The notes beneath the pieces were generated by a model. The model did not search any database and had not been told where the DNA came from. It saw only the letters and a program-made list of their open reading frames with translations. A DNA stretch of 64,000 nt from positions 1,550,001-1,614,000 of the forward strand of contig CP179212.1 in NCBI GenBank assembly GCA_051201675.1. The letters run 5' to 3'. The stretch is from HTCC2207 sp002685195. Lineage in GTDB: Bacteria; Pseudomonadota; Gammaproteobacteria; Pseudomonadales; Porticoccaceae. Both the position numbers and the translations under genes were made by a program. Shown piece by piece: positions 1-9,105 of this stretch (positions within the stretch are counted from its first letter, which is position 1; every line of letters begins with the position of its first letter).

Positions 1-2
1 AT

Positions 3-809
3 GTGCGTATTGATACTGGTGTCCTTGAAGGAGATAAAGTCAGTATCTATTACGATCCAATGATTGCTAAGTTAATTGTATGGGGCAAAGATAGAGCTCA
101 GGCTTTAAATCGCTTAACTGATGCACTTGCAGAATATCGTATTACTGGTGTAACAACGAACATTGGCTTTCTGTATAACTTAGCGACCAGTAGTGCATTT
201 CGCGCCAGTGCAGTAGACACCAGCTTTATCGAACAAAACCATAACGAGATATTCCGCCTGCGCGATGCTGATATTGAGTATGCCGCTCCTTTAGCCGCTT
301 CCGCGGTGATGGATATACGTCAGGGCCAAGCTCTAAAAGCCTCACAGCGGTCTTCAGATCCCAATTCACCATGGCATCTAACCACAAGCTGGGGACTGCC
401 CAAGCCTAAACTGAGGTTACAAATACAACAATGTGAGCGCTACTTAGTGGCGAGTGATCCCAATAATCTAAGTAGCAGCACGCTGGTGGTTAAGGATGAG
501 GGATTTGATCTGTTCACCCCGAAAGGTTATTTCAACTGCAGTGAAATAAAACCCGACTTGGGTACGGACGACCAAAATGCAGACATGGGAAGCCTAAAAG
601 CACCAATGCATGGTTCTGTTGTTGATCTTTTAGTAAACGTCGGTGATATGGTTAAAAAAGGTGACACTTTAGTCATCATGGAAGCAATGAAAATGGAGCA
701 TACGATAGTTGCTCCAGCCGACGGTGCAGTCAATGAGTTCTTCTTTGAGAGAGGGGCTCTAGTGGAGAGTGATGTTGAGCTTCTCTCATTTGAGGCTAAT
801 GATCTATGA
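3..809 (+). CDS. liuD: 3-methylcrotonyl-CoA carboxylase alpha subunit, C-terminal part (truncated at window start)
   Basis: This is the biotin-carrying subunit of methylcrotonyl-CoA carboxylase in leucine breakdown, cut by the window edge. The visible part begins in the last stretch of the biotin carboxylase domain (RIDTGV...YYDPMIAKL, typical of MCC/ACC/PCC subunits). A central linker/BT-like region follows, and the chain ends in a biotinyl domain with the EAMKMEH motif whose lysine is visible residue 230. The stop TGA overlaps the start ATG of the next gene (ATGA), so translation is probably coupled. The neighbouring HMG-CoA lyase makes MCC much more likely than propionyl- or acetyl-CoA carboxylase. 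The true start lies outside the window. Confidence 0.88.
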   Translation: MRIDTGVLEGDKVSIYYDPMIAKLIVWGKDRAQALNRLTDALAEYRITGVTTNIGFLYNLATSSAFRASAVDTSFIEQNHNEIFRLRDADIEYAAPLAASAVMDIRQGQALKASQRSSDPNSPWHLTTSWGLPKPKLRLQIQQCERYLVASDPNNLSSSTLVVKDEGFDLFTPKGYFNCSEIKPDLGTDDQNADMGSLKAPMHGSVVDLLVNVGDMVKKGDTLVIMEAMKMEHTIVAPADGAVNEFFFERGALVESDVELLSFEANDL

Positions 810-1720
810 ACTATCCTGAGACAGTAAAAGTTGTCGAGGTTGGCCCTCGCGATGGGCTTCAAAATGAGAAAACAGCTCTTGATACTGAGGCTAAACTGCA
901 TCTAATCAGTCAGCTAGCTGATGCGGGACTAAAAACCATTGAGTCTGGTAGTTTCGTTAGCCCCAAGTGGGTACCTCAAATGGCAGGTAGTGAAGAGGTT
1001 TTTGAAGCGATAAACAGTCGTTTACAACCTATTTACCCAAATACGATCTTTAGCGCCTTAACACCTAATGATTTTGGGATGGCTCGAGCCATAGAATGCG
1101 GCGTTAAAGAGGTTGCAGTTTTCGCTGCGGCTTCAGAAAGTTTCAGTCAGAAAAACATCAACTGCTCTATCAAGGAAAGTCTAGAACGCTTCGTGCCTGT
1201 GATGAAAAAAGCTTACAGCAGTAAAATCCCTGTTCGTGGCTATGTCTCCTGTGTTTTGGGCTGTCCCTATGAAGGTTCAATTGACCCACGTCAGGTAGCA
1301 ATAGTTACACAGGAGCTTTTAGACATGGGCTGCTATGAAGTCTCTCTTGGTGACACAATTGGTATTGGAACACCCGCTTCTACGTCTACACTTTTGACTA
1401 GCTTATTAAGCAGCATTCCAGCAAGCAAGCTAGCGATGCACATGCATGACACTTACGGCCAGGCTCTGGCCAATATCTTAATCTCTCTACAAATGGGTAT
1501 ATCAGTCTTTGATAGTGCAGTCGCAGGATTAGGCGGCTGCCCCTATGCTAAAGGTGCGTCAGGTAATGTCGCCACTGAGGATTTGATCTACATGCTTGAC
1601 GGTTTGGCAATTGAACATGGTGTGGAAATGCAAAAATTATTACAGGCAAGCACTGCGATTTCACTTAAACTGAACCGAAATAATGGATCCAAGGTTTCTT
1701 ACGCTTATTCATCAACATAG
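806..1720 (+). CDS. liuE: hydroxymethylglutaryl-CoA lyase
   Basis: It cleaves HMG-CoA to acetoacetate and acetyl-CoA, the last step of leucine catabolism. The 304-residue length is normal for the family. The N-terminal VEVGPRDGLQNE motif supplies the metal and substrate residues of the DRE-TIM barrel. HMHDTYG (near residue 212) supplies the metal-binding histidines, and GLGGCPYAKGASGN carries the catalytic cysteine at about residue 245. The start ATG overlaps the stop of the carboxylase gene. This is the last gene of what is probably a liu operon entering from the left. Confidence 0.94.
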   Translation: MNYPETVKVVEVGPRDGLQNEKTALDTEAKLHLISQLADAGLKTIESGSFVSPKWVPQMAGSEEVFEAINSRLQPIYPNTIFSALTPNDFGMARAIECGVKEVAVFAAASESFSQKNINCSIKESLERFVPVMKKAYSSKIPVRGYVSCVLGCPYEGSIDPRQVAIVTQELLDMGCYEVSLGDTIGIGTPASTSTLLTSLLSSIPASKLAMHMHDTYGQALANILISLQMGISVFDSAVAGLGGCPYAKGASGNVATEDLIYMLDGLAIEHGVEMQKLLQASTAISLKLNRNNGSKVSYAYSST

Positions 1721-1791
1721 TTTAACGAACTTTTTACTCGATCGATGTTGGCATATACTCAACTTCAACGAGCACAACACACGGTGTACCA

Positions 1792-3489
1792 ATGCGCACT
1801 TTAGTCATCTACTTACGACTGTCCTTAGTTATAGCAACTGTCTTAACCTACCCTCTCTTAAGCCAAATGGCGTACGCTGAAACATTAAATAGTGAAGGAG
1901 ATGAGGAGGCTATTTTAATTGAGGGGTCAGGGACCTATCACCGCAAGATATCCACCGATCAGCCAGTCGCACAAGACTTTTTTGACCAAGGACTGAGGTA
2001 TGCTTGGGGTTTTTACTTCCCAGAATCCATAGCGTCCTACCAACGGGCTTCAATGAGCGACCCCAATCATCCAATGATTTACTGGGGACTAGCTCACGCA
2101 ATGGGACCAAATCCAAATAGTCGATATTCAGGAATGCCTGATGACCCGAAATCTGAGGGTTTGAGAGCCATAAAAAAATCACTTAAATTGCTCCAAAATG
2201 CCACTCCAATCGAGCAAGACATGATTAAAGCCTTGTTTGTCCTCTACGATAAAGACTCCATAGACGATGACCATCAACGGGATCTGGCCTATATCCGAGC
2301 AGCCAAACAATTACAAAAGAAATACCCTAATGACCCCGACATCGCATCACTTTACGCTGCCTCATTTATGAATGTAGGTCGCTGGAATTACTGGAAGCAC
2401 GATGGATCTCCTGTCGGAGACACGGGGAAGATTGCCAAAATGCTCGAACGAACTCTAGAATCACACCCAGATCACCCTGGTGCGAACCACCTGTATATCC
2501 ATCTTATGGAAGCATCGAGGGAGCCACAGCGTGCATTAGACTCAGCTAATCGGCTTGCGGCGACCATGCCAATGGCCGGACATATGGTACATATGCCATC
2601 GCATATTTATGTTCGAGTAGGCCAGTTTGAAAAAGCCGTGGCTAGTAATGTGGAATCTCAAAAAGTAGACAAAGAATTCTTAGAAATATGGGGTGATCGA
2701 CCTTTGCCTAATCTTGGAACCTACCCTCTATCTGCCAAGATTCATGCGCCTCATGCTATCGACTTCATTAAGTATGCTGCGTCTTTTCAGGGGAATTACG
2801 AAACTGCAATTGATGCTGCAACTAAACTTGCGAGCAAAATTAAATCTGAGAATGCCAAATATGGACGAAACCAAAAGCGCCTATCAGGTGTTTGCTTAGT
2901 CAACAAAATGTTTGGCCGATGGGACAAAATTATAGGTAGTCAACCTATCGTATCTGGCACACCCTACCTCGATGGTATCTGGAGCTACTGTATTGGCAGC
3001 GCCTACCTTGCAAAAGGAGACGTAGGTTCAGCCCGTCAAGAGCTAGGAAAAATGTGGACAATAATTTCGCTATCAAATATCGATCAATATCAGATTGGTC
3101 CAACACCAGTATCATCCATCCTTCGAATCGCGGCCCTGGGACTTTCTGGTGAGATTAAACAAGCCAGTGGCGATACCAACTCAGCAATCCTAGATTACGA
3201 GGCTGCTGTAGCGATAGAGGATAACAATGGATACATCGAACCACCAGACTGGCCCCAGCCCATGCGCCATTATCTTGGTGCCGCTCTTCTAGACGCAGGC
3301 AGAGCAAATGAAGCTGAAGTAATCTATCGCGAGGATCTCGAATGGCATCAAAATAACGGCTGGGCGCTATTTGGTTTATGGCAGAGCCTAGCTGCACAAG
3401 GTAAGAGTAAAGAGGCTAAAATTGTGTATGAAAAATACGAGCATGCTTGGCGCAATGCCGATACTAAATTAGTACGGTCACGCTTATGA
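1792..3489 (+). CDS. secreted tetratricopeptide-repeat protein
   Basis: The 565-residue protein has an N-terminal signal peptide (hydrophobic stretch about residues 5-25, ending near AYAE), so it is exported to the periplasm or outer envelope. The rest is helical TPR-like repeats (for example DFFDQGLRYAWGFYFPESI and a closing GWALFGLWQSLAAQGKSKEA). The middle holds an unusual histidine cluster (HPDHPGANHLYIHLMEAS, then GHMVHMPSHIYVRVG), shared by a widespread family of exported TPR proteins of unknown job. The clustering could suit metal binding, which is inference. It lies 71 bp after the HMG-CoA lyase gene without an obvious SD and is probably transcribed separately. The function is unknown. 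Confidence 0.75.
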   Translation: MRTLVIYLRLSLVIATVLTYPLLSQMAYAETLNSEGDEEAILIEGSGTYHRKISTDQPVAQDFFDQGLRYAWGFYFPESIASYQRASMSDPNHPMIYWGLAHAMGPNPNSRYSGMPDDPKSEGLRAIKKSLKLLQNATPIEQDMIKALFVLYDKDSIDDDHQRDLAYIRAAKQLQKKYPNDPDIASLYAASFMNVGRWNYWKHDGSPVGDTGKIAKMLERTLESHPDHPGANHLYIHLMEASREPQRALDSANRLAATMPMAGHMVHMPSHIYVRVGQFEKAVASNVESQKVDKEFLEIWGDRPLPNLGTYPLSAKIHAPHAIDFIKYAASFQGNYETAIDAATKLASKIKSENAKYGRNQKRLSGVCLVNKMFGRWDKIIGSQPIVSGTPYLDGIWSYCIGSAYLAKGDVGSARQELGKMWTIISLSNIDQYQIGPTPVSSILRIAALGLSGEIKQASGDTNSAILDYEAAVAIEDNNGYIEPPDWPQPMRHYLGAALLDAGRANEAEVIYREDLEWHQNNGWALFGLWQSLAAQGKSKEAKIVYEKYEHAWRNADTKLVRSRL

Positions 3490-3574
3490 TCGAAACAGAT
3501 AAAGCAACCGCTCTTACTTATTAAACCATTCATTACTATAATGACGACCCCAATACTCACTTGGAGTAACAATA

Positions 3575-4345
3575 TTGACTGCATTTCGACCCTGTATTGA
3601 TCTGCATGAAGGCAAGGTTAAACAAATTGTCGGGGGCACCCTTTCAGATTCAGGCGCTGATACAAATTTTGAAAGCGAATATACAGCCGCCCATTACGCC
3701 GATCTCTACAAGAAACTTAATCTTCAAGGTGGTCATGTAATTTCTCTTGGCGCCAATAATCAGCAAGCCGTGCTTAACGCTCTATCTACTTATCCTAAGG
3801 GGTTACAAGTTGGTGGTGGTATTACTATTGTCAATGCCCAGACATATTTGGACGCAGGCGCATCTAAGGTTATCGTAACTTCACATTTGTTTGAGAATGA
3901 TGAGTTATCTTGGGACCGTCTCTCTAATTTAAGTTCTGAAGTAGGAGCCCATAATTTAGTTATAGATCTGAGCTGTCGTCGAACCAACACGGGGTGGATG
4001 GTCGCAACCAATCGTTGGCAGACCACTACGGATACTCTTATTGATGCTCAATTGATTAACCAACTGCAGCCATACTGTGCTGAATTTTTAATTCATAGTG
4101 CCGATGTGGAAGGTCTACAAGCCGGAATAGATAGGAATCTAGTCAGCCTGCTGGGTCAAATGGTCTCTATACCCACAACATATGCTGGGGGAGCAACATC
4201 ATTAAATGATCTTGATCTGGTAAAGATCATATCTGAGGGCAAAATTGATCTCACCATTGGCAGTGCACTGGATATTTTTGGCGGAACCGGAGTGGCGTTA
4301 AACGAATGCGTAGAATGGAACTTGAACCAGCGCACCTCAGACTAA
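3575..4345 (+). CDS. hisA: phosphoribosylformimino-AICAR ribotide isomerase, eukaryotic HIS6 type
   Basis: It should isomerise ProFAR to PRFAR in histidine synthesis. The 256-residue protein matches the fungal/plant HisA subtype rather than the usual bacterial one. Diagnostic blocks are FRPCIDLHEGKVKQIVGGTL, NFESEYTAAHYADLYKK, GGHVISLG, GLQVGGGI, ASKVIVTSHLF, LVIDLSCRR, NRWQTTTD, EFLIHSADVEG and LTIGSALDIFGG. The start is TTG at 3575, chosen because a GGAGTAA SD precedes it. It stands alone, with no other his gene in the window, and is convergent with the DUF3422 gene. Whether it is the cell's only HisA or an extra copy cannot be seen here. Confidence 0.85.
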   Translation: MTAFRPCIDLHEGKVKQIVGGTLSDSGADTNFESEYTAAHYADLYKKLNLQGGHVISLGANNQQAVLNALSTYPKGLQVGGGITIVNAQTYLDAGASKVIVTSHLFENDELSWDRLSNLSSEVGAHNLVIDLSCRRTNTGWMVATNRWQTTTDTLIDAQLINQLQPYCAEFLIHSADVEGLQAGIDRNLVSLLGQMVSIPTTYAGGATSLNDLDLVKIISEGKIDLTIGSALDIFGGTGVALNECVEWNLNQRTSD

Positions 4346-4358
4346 GTCCATAGTATTT

Positions 4359-5630
4359 TCACTCAGAATCACCCAGTTTTTTGCGTATTCGCCTGACCAA
4401 AAGTAAAGTTGAAATAAAAACTAATGGGGTGGTAACCGCGACCACAAGTGCATCTCCAAAGGGCAGATAAGTCTCTAGTGGCAGCGGATCCACCATCAGT
4501 TTAATCAAGCTCATAGAATAGTAGGTAATGGCCACTACTGAGAGCCCCTCTACCGTTTGTTGCAAGCGCAACTGCAGTTTGCTGCGATTGTTCATGGAAG
4601 CAAGCAAGCGCTGATTTTGATCTTCCAGCGACAGCTGCAAGCGAGAGTGCAGTAGCTCACTTGTGCGACCGATGCGTTGTGATAAATTCTGTTTTCGTTT
4701 AACCACAGATACACAGGTATTATAGGCCGGAATAAAGCGCCGCACATGAAACTGCTTCAGGGTGCGGATTGTGGGGATTTTTTCTTCACGGAGCATGTCA
4801 AGACGGGTTTGAGTGAGGTTGAAATAGGCCTCAGTAGCAGAGAAGCGAAAGCTGTGATCAGCAATGAGCTTTTCCACCTGAGTGGCCTCTGAAATCAGCT
4901 CAGCCATGAGATTTTGCTCGTCTTCCATGGTCTTAAGCTGCTTAAGTTTTTCGCTGGTCTCACTGAGGCGTCTCTCTAGAGTGCTAACCTCGGGAAGCAG
5001 AGATTTAGCAGTGGGTAGAGCGAGAAGCGTCATTGATCTGTACGTGAAAATTTCTAGCAAGTTACGCACTGCCCTGCCCGCTTGGCTAGCATTAATACCC
5101 TCATCAATGACTAGAGTTTTGGTGAAACCATCGCTATGGCTGCGCATGGATGTCCAAACGGTAGCATTGCCATCGTATATCTTACTGCCAATTAAACGCT
5201 CACCATCAAAGTATCCCCGCAAAGCCTCGCGACCAGAGGGAGCCTCAGCCAATGGCAGTAATTCGATATGGTTGGCGCTGATGATCTCTCCACTAACGGA
5301 CTGTAGCCAATCTGAGCCTAGGAGTGCCAAAGAGCCCTGCTCTTTGTCTTTTGCTGAATCTCGACTAATTACTGTATAGGTGGAAAACTCGTTGTGCCGT
5401 TCCCAGCGAATATTAAAGCGATCACAACTTTGATAAAAACAACTGGCACCCTTTTGTGGTGCAGGCATGCCCCAACTATTGGCCAAATCGGTCAGCCGTT
5501 CAATTTCAGTCTCCACTGGCGCAGGATTAAGCACCGCAATGCTCGATACCTGCGCCGGCAAACTGATGACCGGGAAGGGTCTGGTATGCAACTCATCTAT
5601 TAGTGCATCTTTTAGAGTATGGAACTGCAT
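4359..5630 (-). CDS. DUF3422 family inner-membrane protein
   Basis: The 423-residue protein starts FHTLKDALIDELHTRPFP, the typical opening of the DUF3422 family. That family is common in alpha- and gammaproteobacteria and has no assigned function. The middle (about residues 210-340) is rich in charged heptads and is probably coiled coil. Two transmembrane helices follow near the C-terminus (about residues 357-412), with a short basic tail. This suggests a membrane-anchored protein with a large cytosolic N-terminal part. It is monocistronic and convergent with hisA, whose stop lies 13 bp away. Confidence 0.75.
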   Translation of the reverse strand: MQFHTLKDALIDELHTRPFPVISLPAQVSSIAVLNPAPVETEIERLTDLANSWGMPAPQKGASCFYQSCDRFNIRWERHNEFSTYTVISRDSAKDKEQGSLALLGSDWLQSVSGEIISANHIELLPLAEAPSGREALRGYFDGERLIGSKIYDGNATVWTSMRSHSDGFTKTLVIDEGINASQAGRAVRNLLEIFTYRSMTLLALPTAKSLLPEVSTLERRLSETSEKLKQLKTMEDEQNLMAELISEATQVEKLIADHSFRFSATEAYFNLTQTRLDMLREEKIPTIRTLKQFHVRRFIPAYNTCVSVVKRKQNLSQRIGRTSELLHSRLQLSLEDQNQRLLASMNNRSKLQLRLQQTVEGLSVVAITYYSMSLIKLMVDPLPLETYLPFGDALVVAVTTPLVFISTLLLVRRIRKKLGDSE

Positions 5631-5687
5631 GGTATCCCCTTATCCTATACATCAGTTGTAACTGCTAGTTGAGCTGCAGCCCGAGTC

Positions 5688-6863
5688 TTAACTTTCTATG
5701 GTAAAGGTTAATCCAGCATTTGCTTGTAGTCTATCAATTAGCTCTGCACCCATAGCTGGGGCTGTTGTCCAAATACCACCAGATGCTAACTGCGGATTTT
5801 TTACTAAGCACACTGCACTCTCTGCAATCATTTTTGACGTAGACCCGTAGCCTGGATCTCTATCGCCTTTAACGCTGATACGCACAGACCTGCCATCCGA
5901 ATGCTCTCCAACCATTAGTACGTCATAAAACCCATTTTCGCGCTCTTCTTTGGTGGGCCCTTCTCCAGGTTGAAGCGTACTCTTTGCCATTGAGTTATCT
6001 TCTGTAACCGCTTTTGCTATGGCCTCACCCTTATCACCTGGGCCCGTAACCATCATCTCATCATAAACAAAGTCTTCTCCATAATGATGATCAAGTAACA
6101 TATTTGAGCGGTGAACATTTTTAGTATTAATGCTCGCCATGACAAAGGGGGCAATCCAACTTTCTATGGCTTCATCGTATTCAGGTTTATTGCCCAAGGG
6201 CTGATCCGCACCCTGAAACCCTGATGTCAGAGAGAATGGATTGCGTAATACTGAAATTAGATTTTTGTCCCGACCAGCGGCCGCCATAGTCTCTCTGAAG
6301 CTAGCTAATGTACCCCCTGACATTGTTCCTTTCATGGCTCTAACCCGTCCTTTCACTCTAGACACTGTGCTTCCCAGCTCTAACTCAGCGTGCTGCTGCA
6401 AGAACAATACGCCAAGATCAAAGGGTATAGAGTCAAAACCACATGAAAATACAATACGAGCACCGCTCTCTTCGGCCGCGGCTGAATGTTCAGCAATCAT
6501 TTGGTGCATCCATGCTGGTTCACCACAGAGATCGACATAATCAGTTCCTGATGCTGCACAGGCTGCCACAAGCTCATTACCATAGAGTTGATAGGGCCCA
6601 ACCGTTGTTAACACAACCGAAGCTTGATTAACCATATTATTAATGGAATCTAAATCATCCGCATTGGCCACTATCAAAGGCACATTCTTGGCAATACCCA
6701 ACTCATCCCTGATCGCTATTAATTTATCTATACTGCGTCCGGCCATGGCCCATTTGACATCGCCATCCACACCATACGTTTGGATTAAATATTCAGCTAC
6801 CAAACGTCCGGTAAAGCCTGTTGCTCCATAAACTACGATATCTATGTCTCTATTAGTCTTCAT
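5688..6863 (-). CDS. saccharopine dehydrogenase-like / trans-acting enoyl reductase family protein
   Basis: The 391-residue protein begins with a Rossmann NAD(P)-binding motif, VYGATGFTGRLVAEYL. It carries DLCGEP (about residue 107) and SCGFDSIPFDLG, both characteristic of the saccharopine dehydrogenase/trans-acting enoyl reductase (Rv2449c/Rv2953-like) group. Family members reduce lipid intermediates or are uncharacterised oxidoreductases, and the true substrate cannot be read from the sequence. It stands alone, divergent from the acyltransferase gene. Both could belong to lipid metabolism, but that is inference. Confidence 0.72.
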   Translation of the reverse strand: MKTNRDIDIVVYGATGFTGRLVAEYLIQTYGVDGDVKWAMAGRSIDKLIAIRDELGIAKNVPLIVANADDLDSINNMVNQASVVLTTVGPYQLYGNELVAACAASGTDYVDLCGEPAWMHQMIAEHSAAAEESGARIVFSCGFDSIPFDLGVLFLQQHAELELGSTVSRVKGRVRAMKGTMSGGTLASFRETMAAAGRDKNLISVLRNPFSLTSGFQGADQPLGNKPEYDEAIESWIAPFVMASINTKNVHRSNMLLDHHYGEDFVYDEMMVTGPGDKGEAIAKAVTEDNSMAKSTLQPGEGPTKEERENGFYDVLMVGEHSDGRSVRISVKGDRDPGYGSTSKMIAESAVCLVKNPQLASGGIWTTAPAMGAELIDRLQANAGLTFTIES

Positions 6864-7013
6864 AAAAGTCCTTTATTAATAGTCGAATTAATTGCTGAGC
6901 GGAATAATCTCAAAGTGGGTTAAACTATGCAAATAAACACAGCTTTAAACCAGTTTTTTATCAATTTACGTTCAATGCTCAGCAACATTAAACTGTCATA
7001 CTAGAATATTAGT

Positions 7014-7041
7014 AGGTAATCCCTAACACTAGCGCTTACCT
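7014..7041. promoter_or_regulatory. candidate operator between divergent lipid genes
   Basis: The interval between the two divergent genes contains the inverted pair AGGTAA / TTACCT (7014-7019 and 7036-7041). It also contains a direct repeat CCCTAAC (7021 and 7042). Such symmetry in a divergent control region suits a dimeric repressor, but no family-specific consensus is recognised. Confidence 0.25.
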
Positions 7042-7084
7042 CCCTAACTGTGTAAAAATTGATCTGTAACCTTATGGGTATCTC

Positions 7085-7963
7085 ATGATGGGTCAATTAA
7101 ATAACAATTTAAATTCTGAATTCTCCGATTATATTCAGGACAAACCTACTATTTCCTATGTACAGCCAACCGATCCTTGGTTAGTACAAAAGTTTATCTC
7201 TGGAGTAGAGATCCTTTTTGGGCGTAAAAAACTTGAGTCCATCTACGATGACCTAAAGAAACAGCCATTTGATGTTCTATCATTTTTCACGTCGGCACTA
7301 AAAGCAACTCAGATTGAAAGTTGTTACGATACTCAAAAGTTGGATGTACTTCCAAAAAGAGGCCCCTTGGTCTTTGTGGCCAATCATCCTTTTGGGGTCG
7401 TGGATGGCTTAGTTCTTTGCGACATCGCTATCAAAGCGCGAGGCAATTTTCGAATCCTAATTAACTCATTGCTGTGTCGCGACCGGGATCTTGCGCCCTA
7501 CTTTTTGCCCATTGACTTTCATGAAACAAAAGCCGCAGTTAAGAATAATCTTCGCACTAAAAAATTGGCCCAGGAATGCCTAAAAGAAGATATTCCATTA
7601 CTCATCTTTCCCTCTGGATTTGTTTCCACTGCAGATCGCAAAGGTTTTGGAACAGTAGTAGACGCACCCTGGACAACTTTCGCAGCTAAGTTAATTCGCG
7701 ATGCTCAGGCCACGGTGGTTCCCGTTCATTTTGCGGGGCAAAATAGTCGCATATTCCATGTAGCCTCGCATATTAGCGAGCCCTTGCGTATGGCGTTATT
7801 ATTAAAGGAGGCAAGCAATAAATTTGGCTCTAAAATCGATGCAGAAATTGGTAATCCCTTGCCTTGGTCAGATTTAGAGAATATTGGTGATCGTCAGGAA
7901 CTTACAAACTATCTGTATAACCAAGTTAGATCCTTAGCCTCTCCACAGGAAATTACTAGATAA
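7085..7963 (+). CDS. lysophospholipid/glycerol acyltransferase family protein (PlsC-like)
   Basis: The 292-residue protein resembles the PlsC superfamily branch related to hemolysin/OlsB-type acyltransferases. NHPFGVVDG (about residue 99) is the variant of the catalytic NHxxxxD motif, and FPSGFVST (about residue 176) corresponds to the substrate-binding FPEGxxS block. It should transfer an acyl chain to a glycerophospholipid or related acceptor at the inner membrane. Two ATGs stand in tandem (7085, 7088) without a strong SD, so either may be used. Its 3' end overlaps the minus-strand small membrane protein by 8 bp. Confidence 0.75.
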   Translation: MMGQLNNNLNSEFSDYIQDKPTISYVQPTDPWLVQKFISGVEILFGRKKLESIYDDLKKQPFDVLSFFTSALKATQIESCYDTQKLDVLPKRGPLVFVANHPFGVVDGLVLCDIAIKARGNFRILINSLLCRDRDLAPYFLPIDFHETKAAVKNNLRTKKLAQECLKEDIPLLIFPSGFVSTADRKGFGTVVDAPWTTFAAKLIRDAQATVVPVHFAGQNSRIFHVASHISEPLRMALLLKEASNKFGSKIDAEIGNPLPWSDLENIGDRQELTNYLYNQVRSLASPQEITR

Positions 7964-8162
7964 CCTGTACGATTAAAGCGATTCCTACGGCAAGACCTAA
8001 AGAGTACAAAAATATTTTAAGAATAGAGAACTTTCGAGTGGACCAATCAATCCGGTCATCTCGGTCGGTTTGCCTTGATGATGCCTTAAACCGACCAAGA
8101 TAAAAGAAGACGGCCAATGAAATAACCGCCATAGAACCAAAAATGAGAGAGTTTGCATCCAC
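7956..8162 (-). CDS. small two-helix membrane protein
   Basis: This 68-residue protein has hydrophobic helices at about residues 6-23 and 46-67, separated by a charged loop (KASSRQTDRDDRIDW). It starts with GTG at 8162, and that G is also the last base of the stop TAG of the Bax-inhibitor-like gene (TAGTG). It is therefore almost certainly translated by re-initiation from that gene. It may be a partner subunit of the membrane protein. I do not recognise the family. Confidence 0.55.
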   Translation of the reverse strand: MDANSLIFGSMAVISLAVFFYLGRFKASSRQTDRDDRIDWSTRKFSILKIFLYSLGLAVGIALIVQVI

Positions 8163-8962
8163 TAGCGGCTTCTCAATTTCGCCAATAATCGTAATATTTC
8201 AAGATATAGCCATATGAGCGTAACCATCAAAGAGAATGCGCCAAACCACTCCATGTACTTAGGTGCGCCCATCTCTGAACCCTGCTCTATGAAATCAAAA
8301 TCTAAAACCAAATTAAGAGCAGCTATGGCCACCACAAACAAACTAATGCCAATCCCAATCAAGCCGTTAGAATGAATAAAACCAATACCACCTGAACCAA
8401 ACATGTTCATTAGCATGCTGACAAGATAAAGCATACCAATGCCCATAGTGGCCGACGTCACCATTAGTCGAAAGTTCTCAGTAGGTTTAACGATTCCTGT
8501 CTTATAAAGAAACAACAATGAAGCCAGAGTGCCTAAAGTGAGGCCTACGGCTTGAATGACGATACCCGGGTACTGCATTTCGAAAATACCTGAAATTGCT
8601 CCCAAGAAAAGACCCTCGGCCACGGCGTACATTGGTGCTGTAATGCCAGCCCATTGTTTTTTAAATATGGTCACTAACAGGAGGATGAAACCGAAGATTA
8701 GACCGCCCATTGCCATCGGCATGACAGCCGCAGGATTACCACTTTGGAAAAACAGATTCCATGTATATGAGGCTGATAAAACCACCAACGCAAGCAAAAT
8801 GCCCGTTTTGTTTACTGTCCCTTGCAACGTCATCGTGCTCGATACAGTTGCTTGTATTCCCGAAGCTGACGATGCACGCTGAGAAACCGAACTAAAAGTA
8901 GTTGCTTTTAAGGCTGGGTTTCCCGAGCGCCCAAACATATTTAGGGCTTTGTGGTTTGACAT
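8162..8962 (-). CDS. Bax inhibitor-1 / YccA-like membrane protein
   Basis: A 266-residue integral membrane protein with about seven hydrophobic segments. The N-terminus MSNHKALNMFGRSGNPALK resembles the Bax-inhibitor-1-like family (PF12811 type), whose members often open with a short polar stretch followed by NPAL. The frame stays open upstream to 9064, but ATG at 8962 is preferred because GGAG stands at correct spacing and the extra 34 residues do not fit the family. The role is unknown; relatives are linked to membrane stress or ion leak. Translation appears coupled to the downstream small membrane protein. Confidence 0.75.
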   Translation of the reverse strand: MSNHKALNMFGRSGNPALKATTFSSVSQRASSASGIQATVSSTMTLQGTVNKTGILLALVVLSASYTWNLFFQSGNPAAVMPMAMGGLIFGFILLLVTIFKKQWAGITAPMYAVAEGLFLGAISGIFEMQYPGIVIQAVGLTLGTLASLLFLYKTGIVKPTENFRLMVTSATMGIGMLYLVSMLMNMFGSGGIGFIHSNGLIGIGISLFVVAIAALNLVLDFDFIEQGSEMGAPKYMEWFGAFSLMVTLIWLYLEILRLLAKLRSR

Positions 8963-9105
8963 ATGAATCTCCATGATTGACTTGCCAAAAGTATAACGCA
9001 AAAGGCCAATTATTAGTCTAGAAATTGGTGTCTTTTCTAAATTCTGAGTATAAGAGCCAATCAAAATCTACCGTGTGAGGGATAAACTAGAAGCTGCCAT
9101 ATAAT

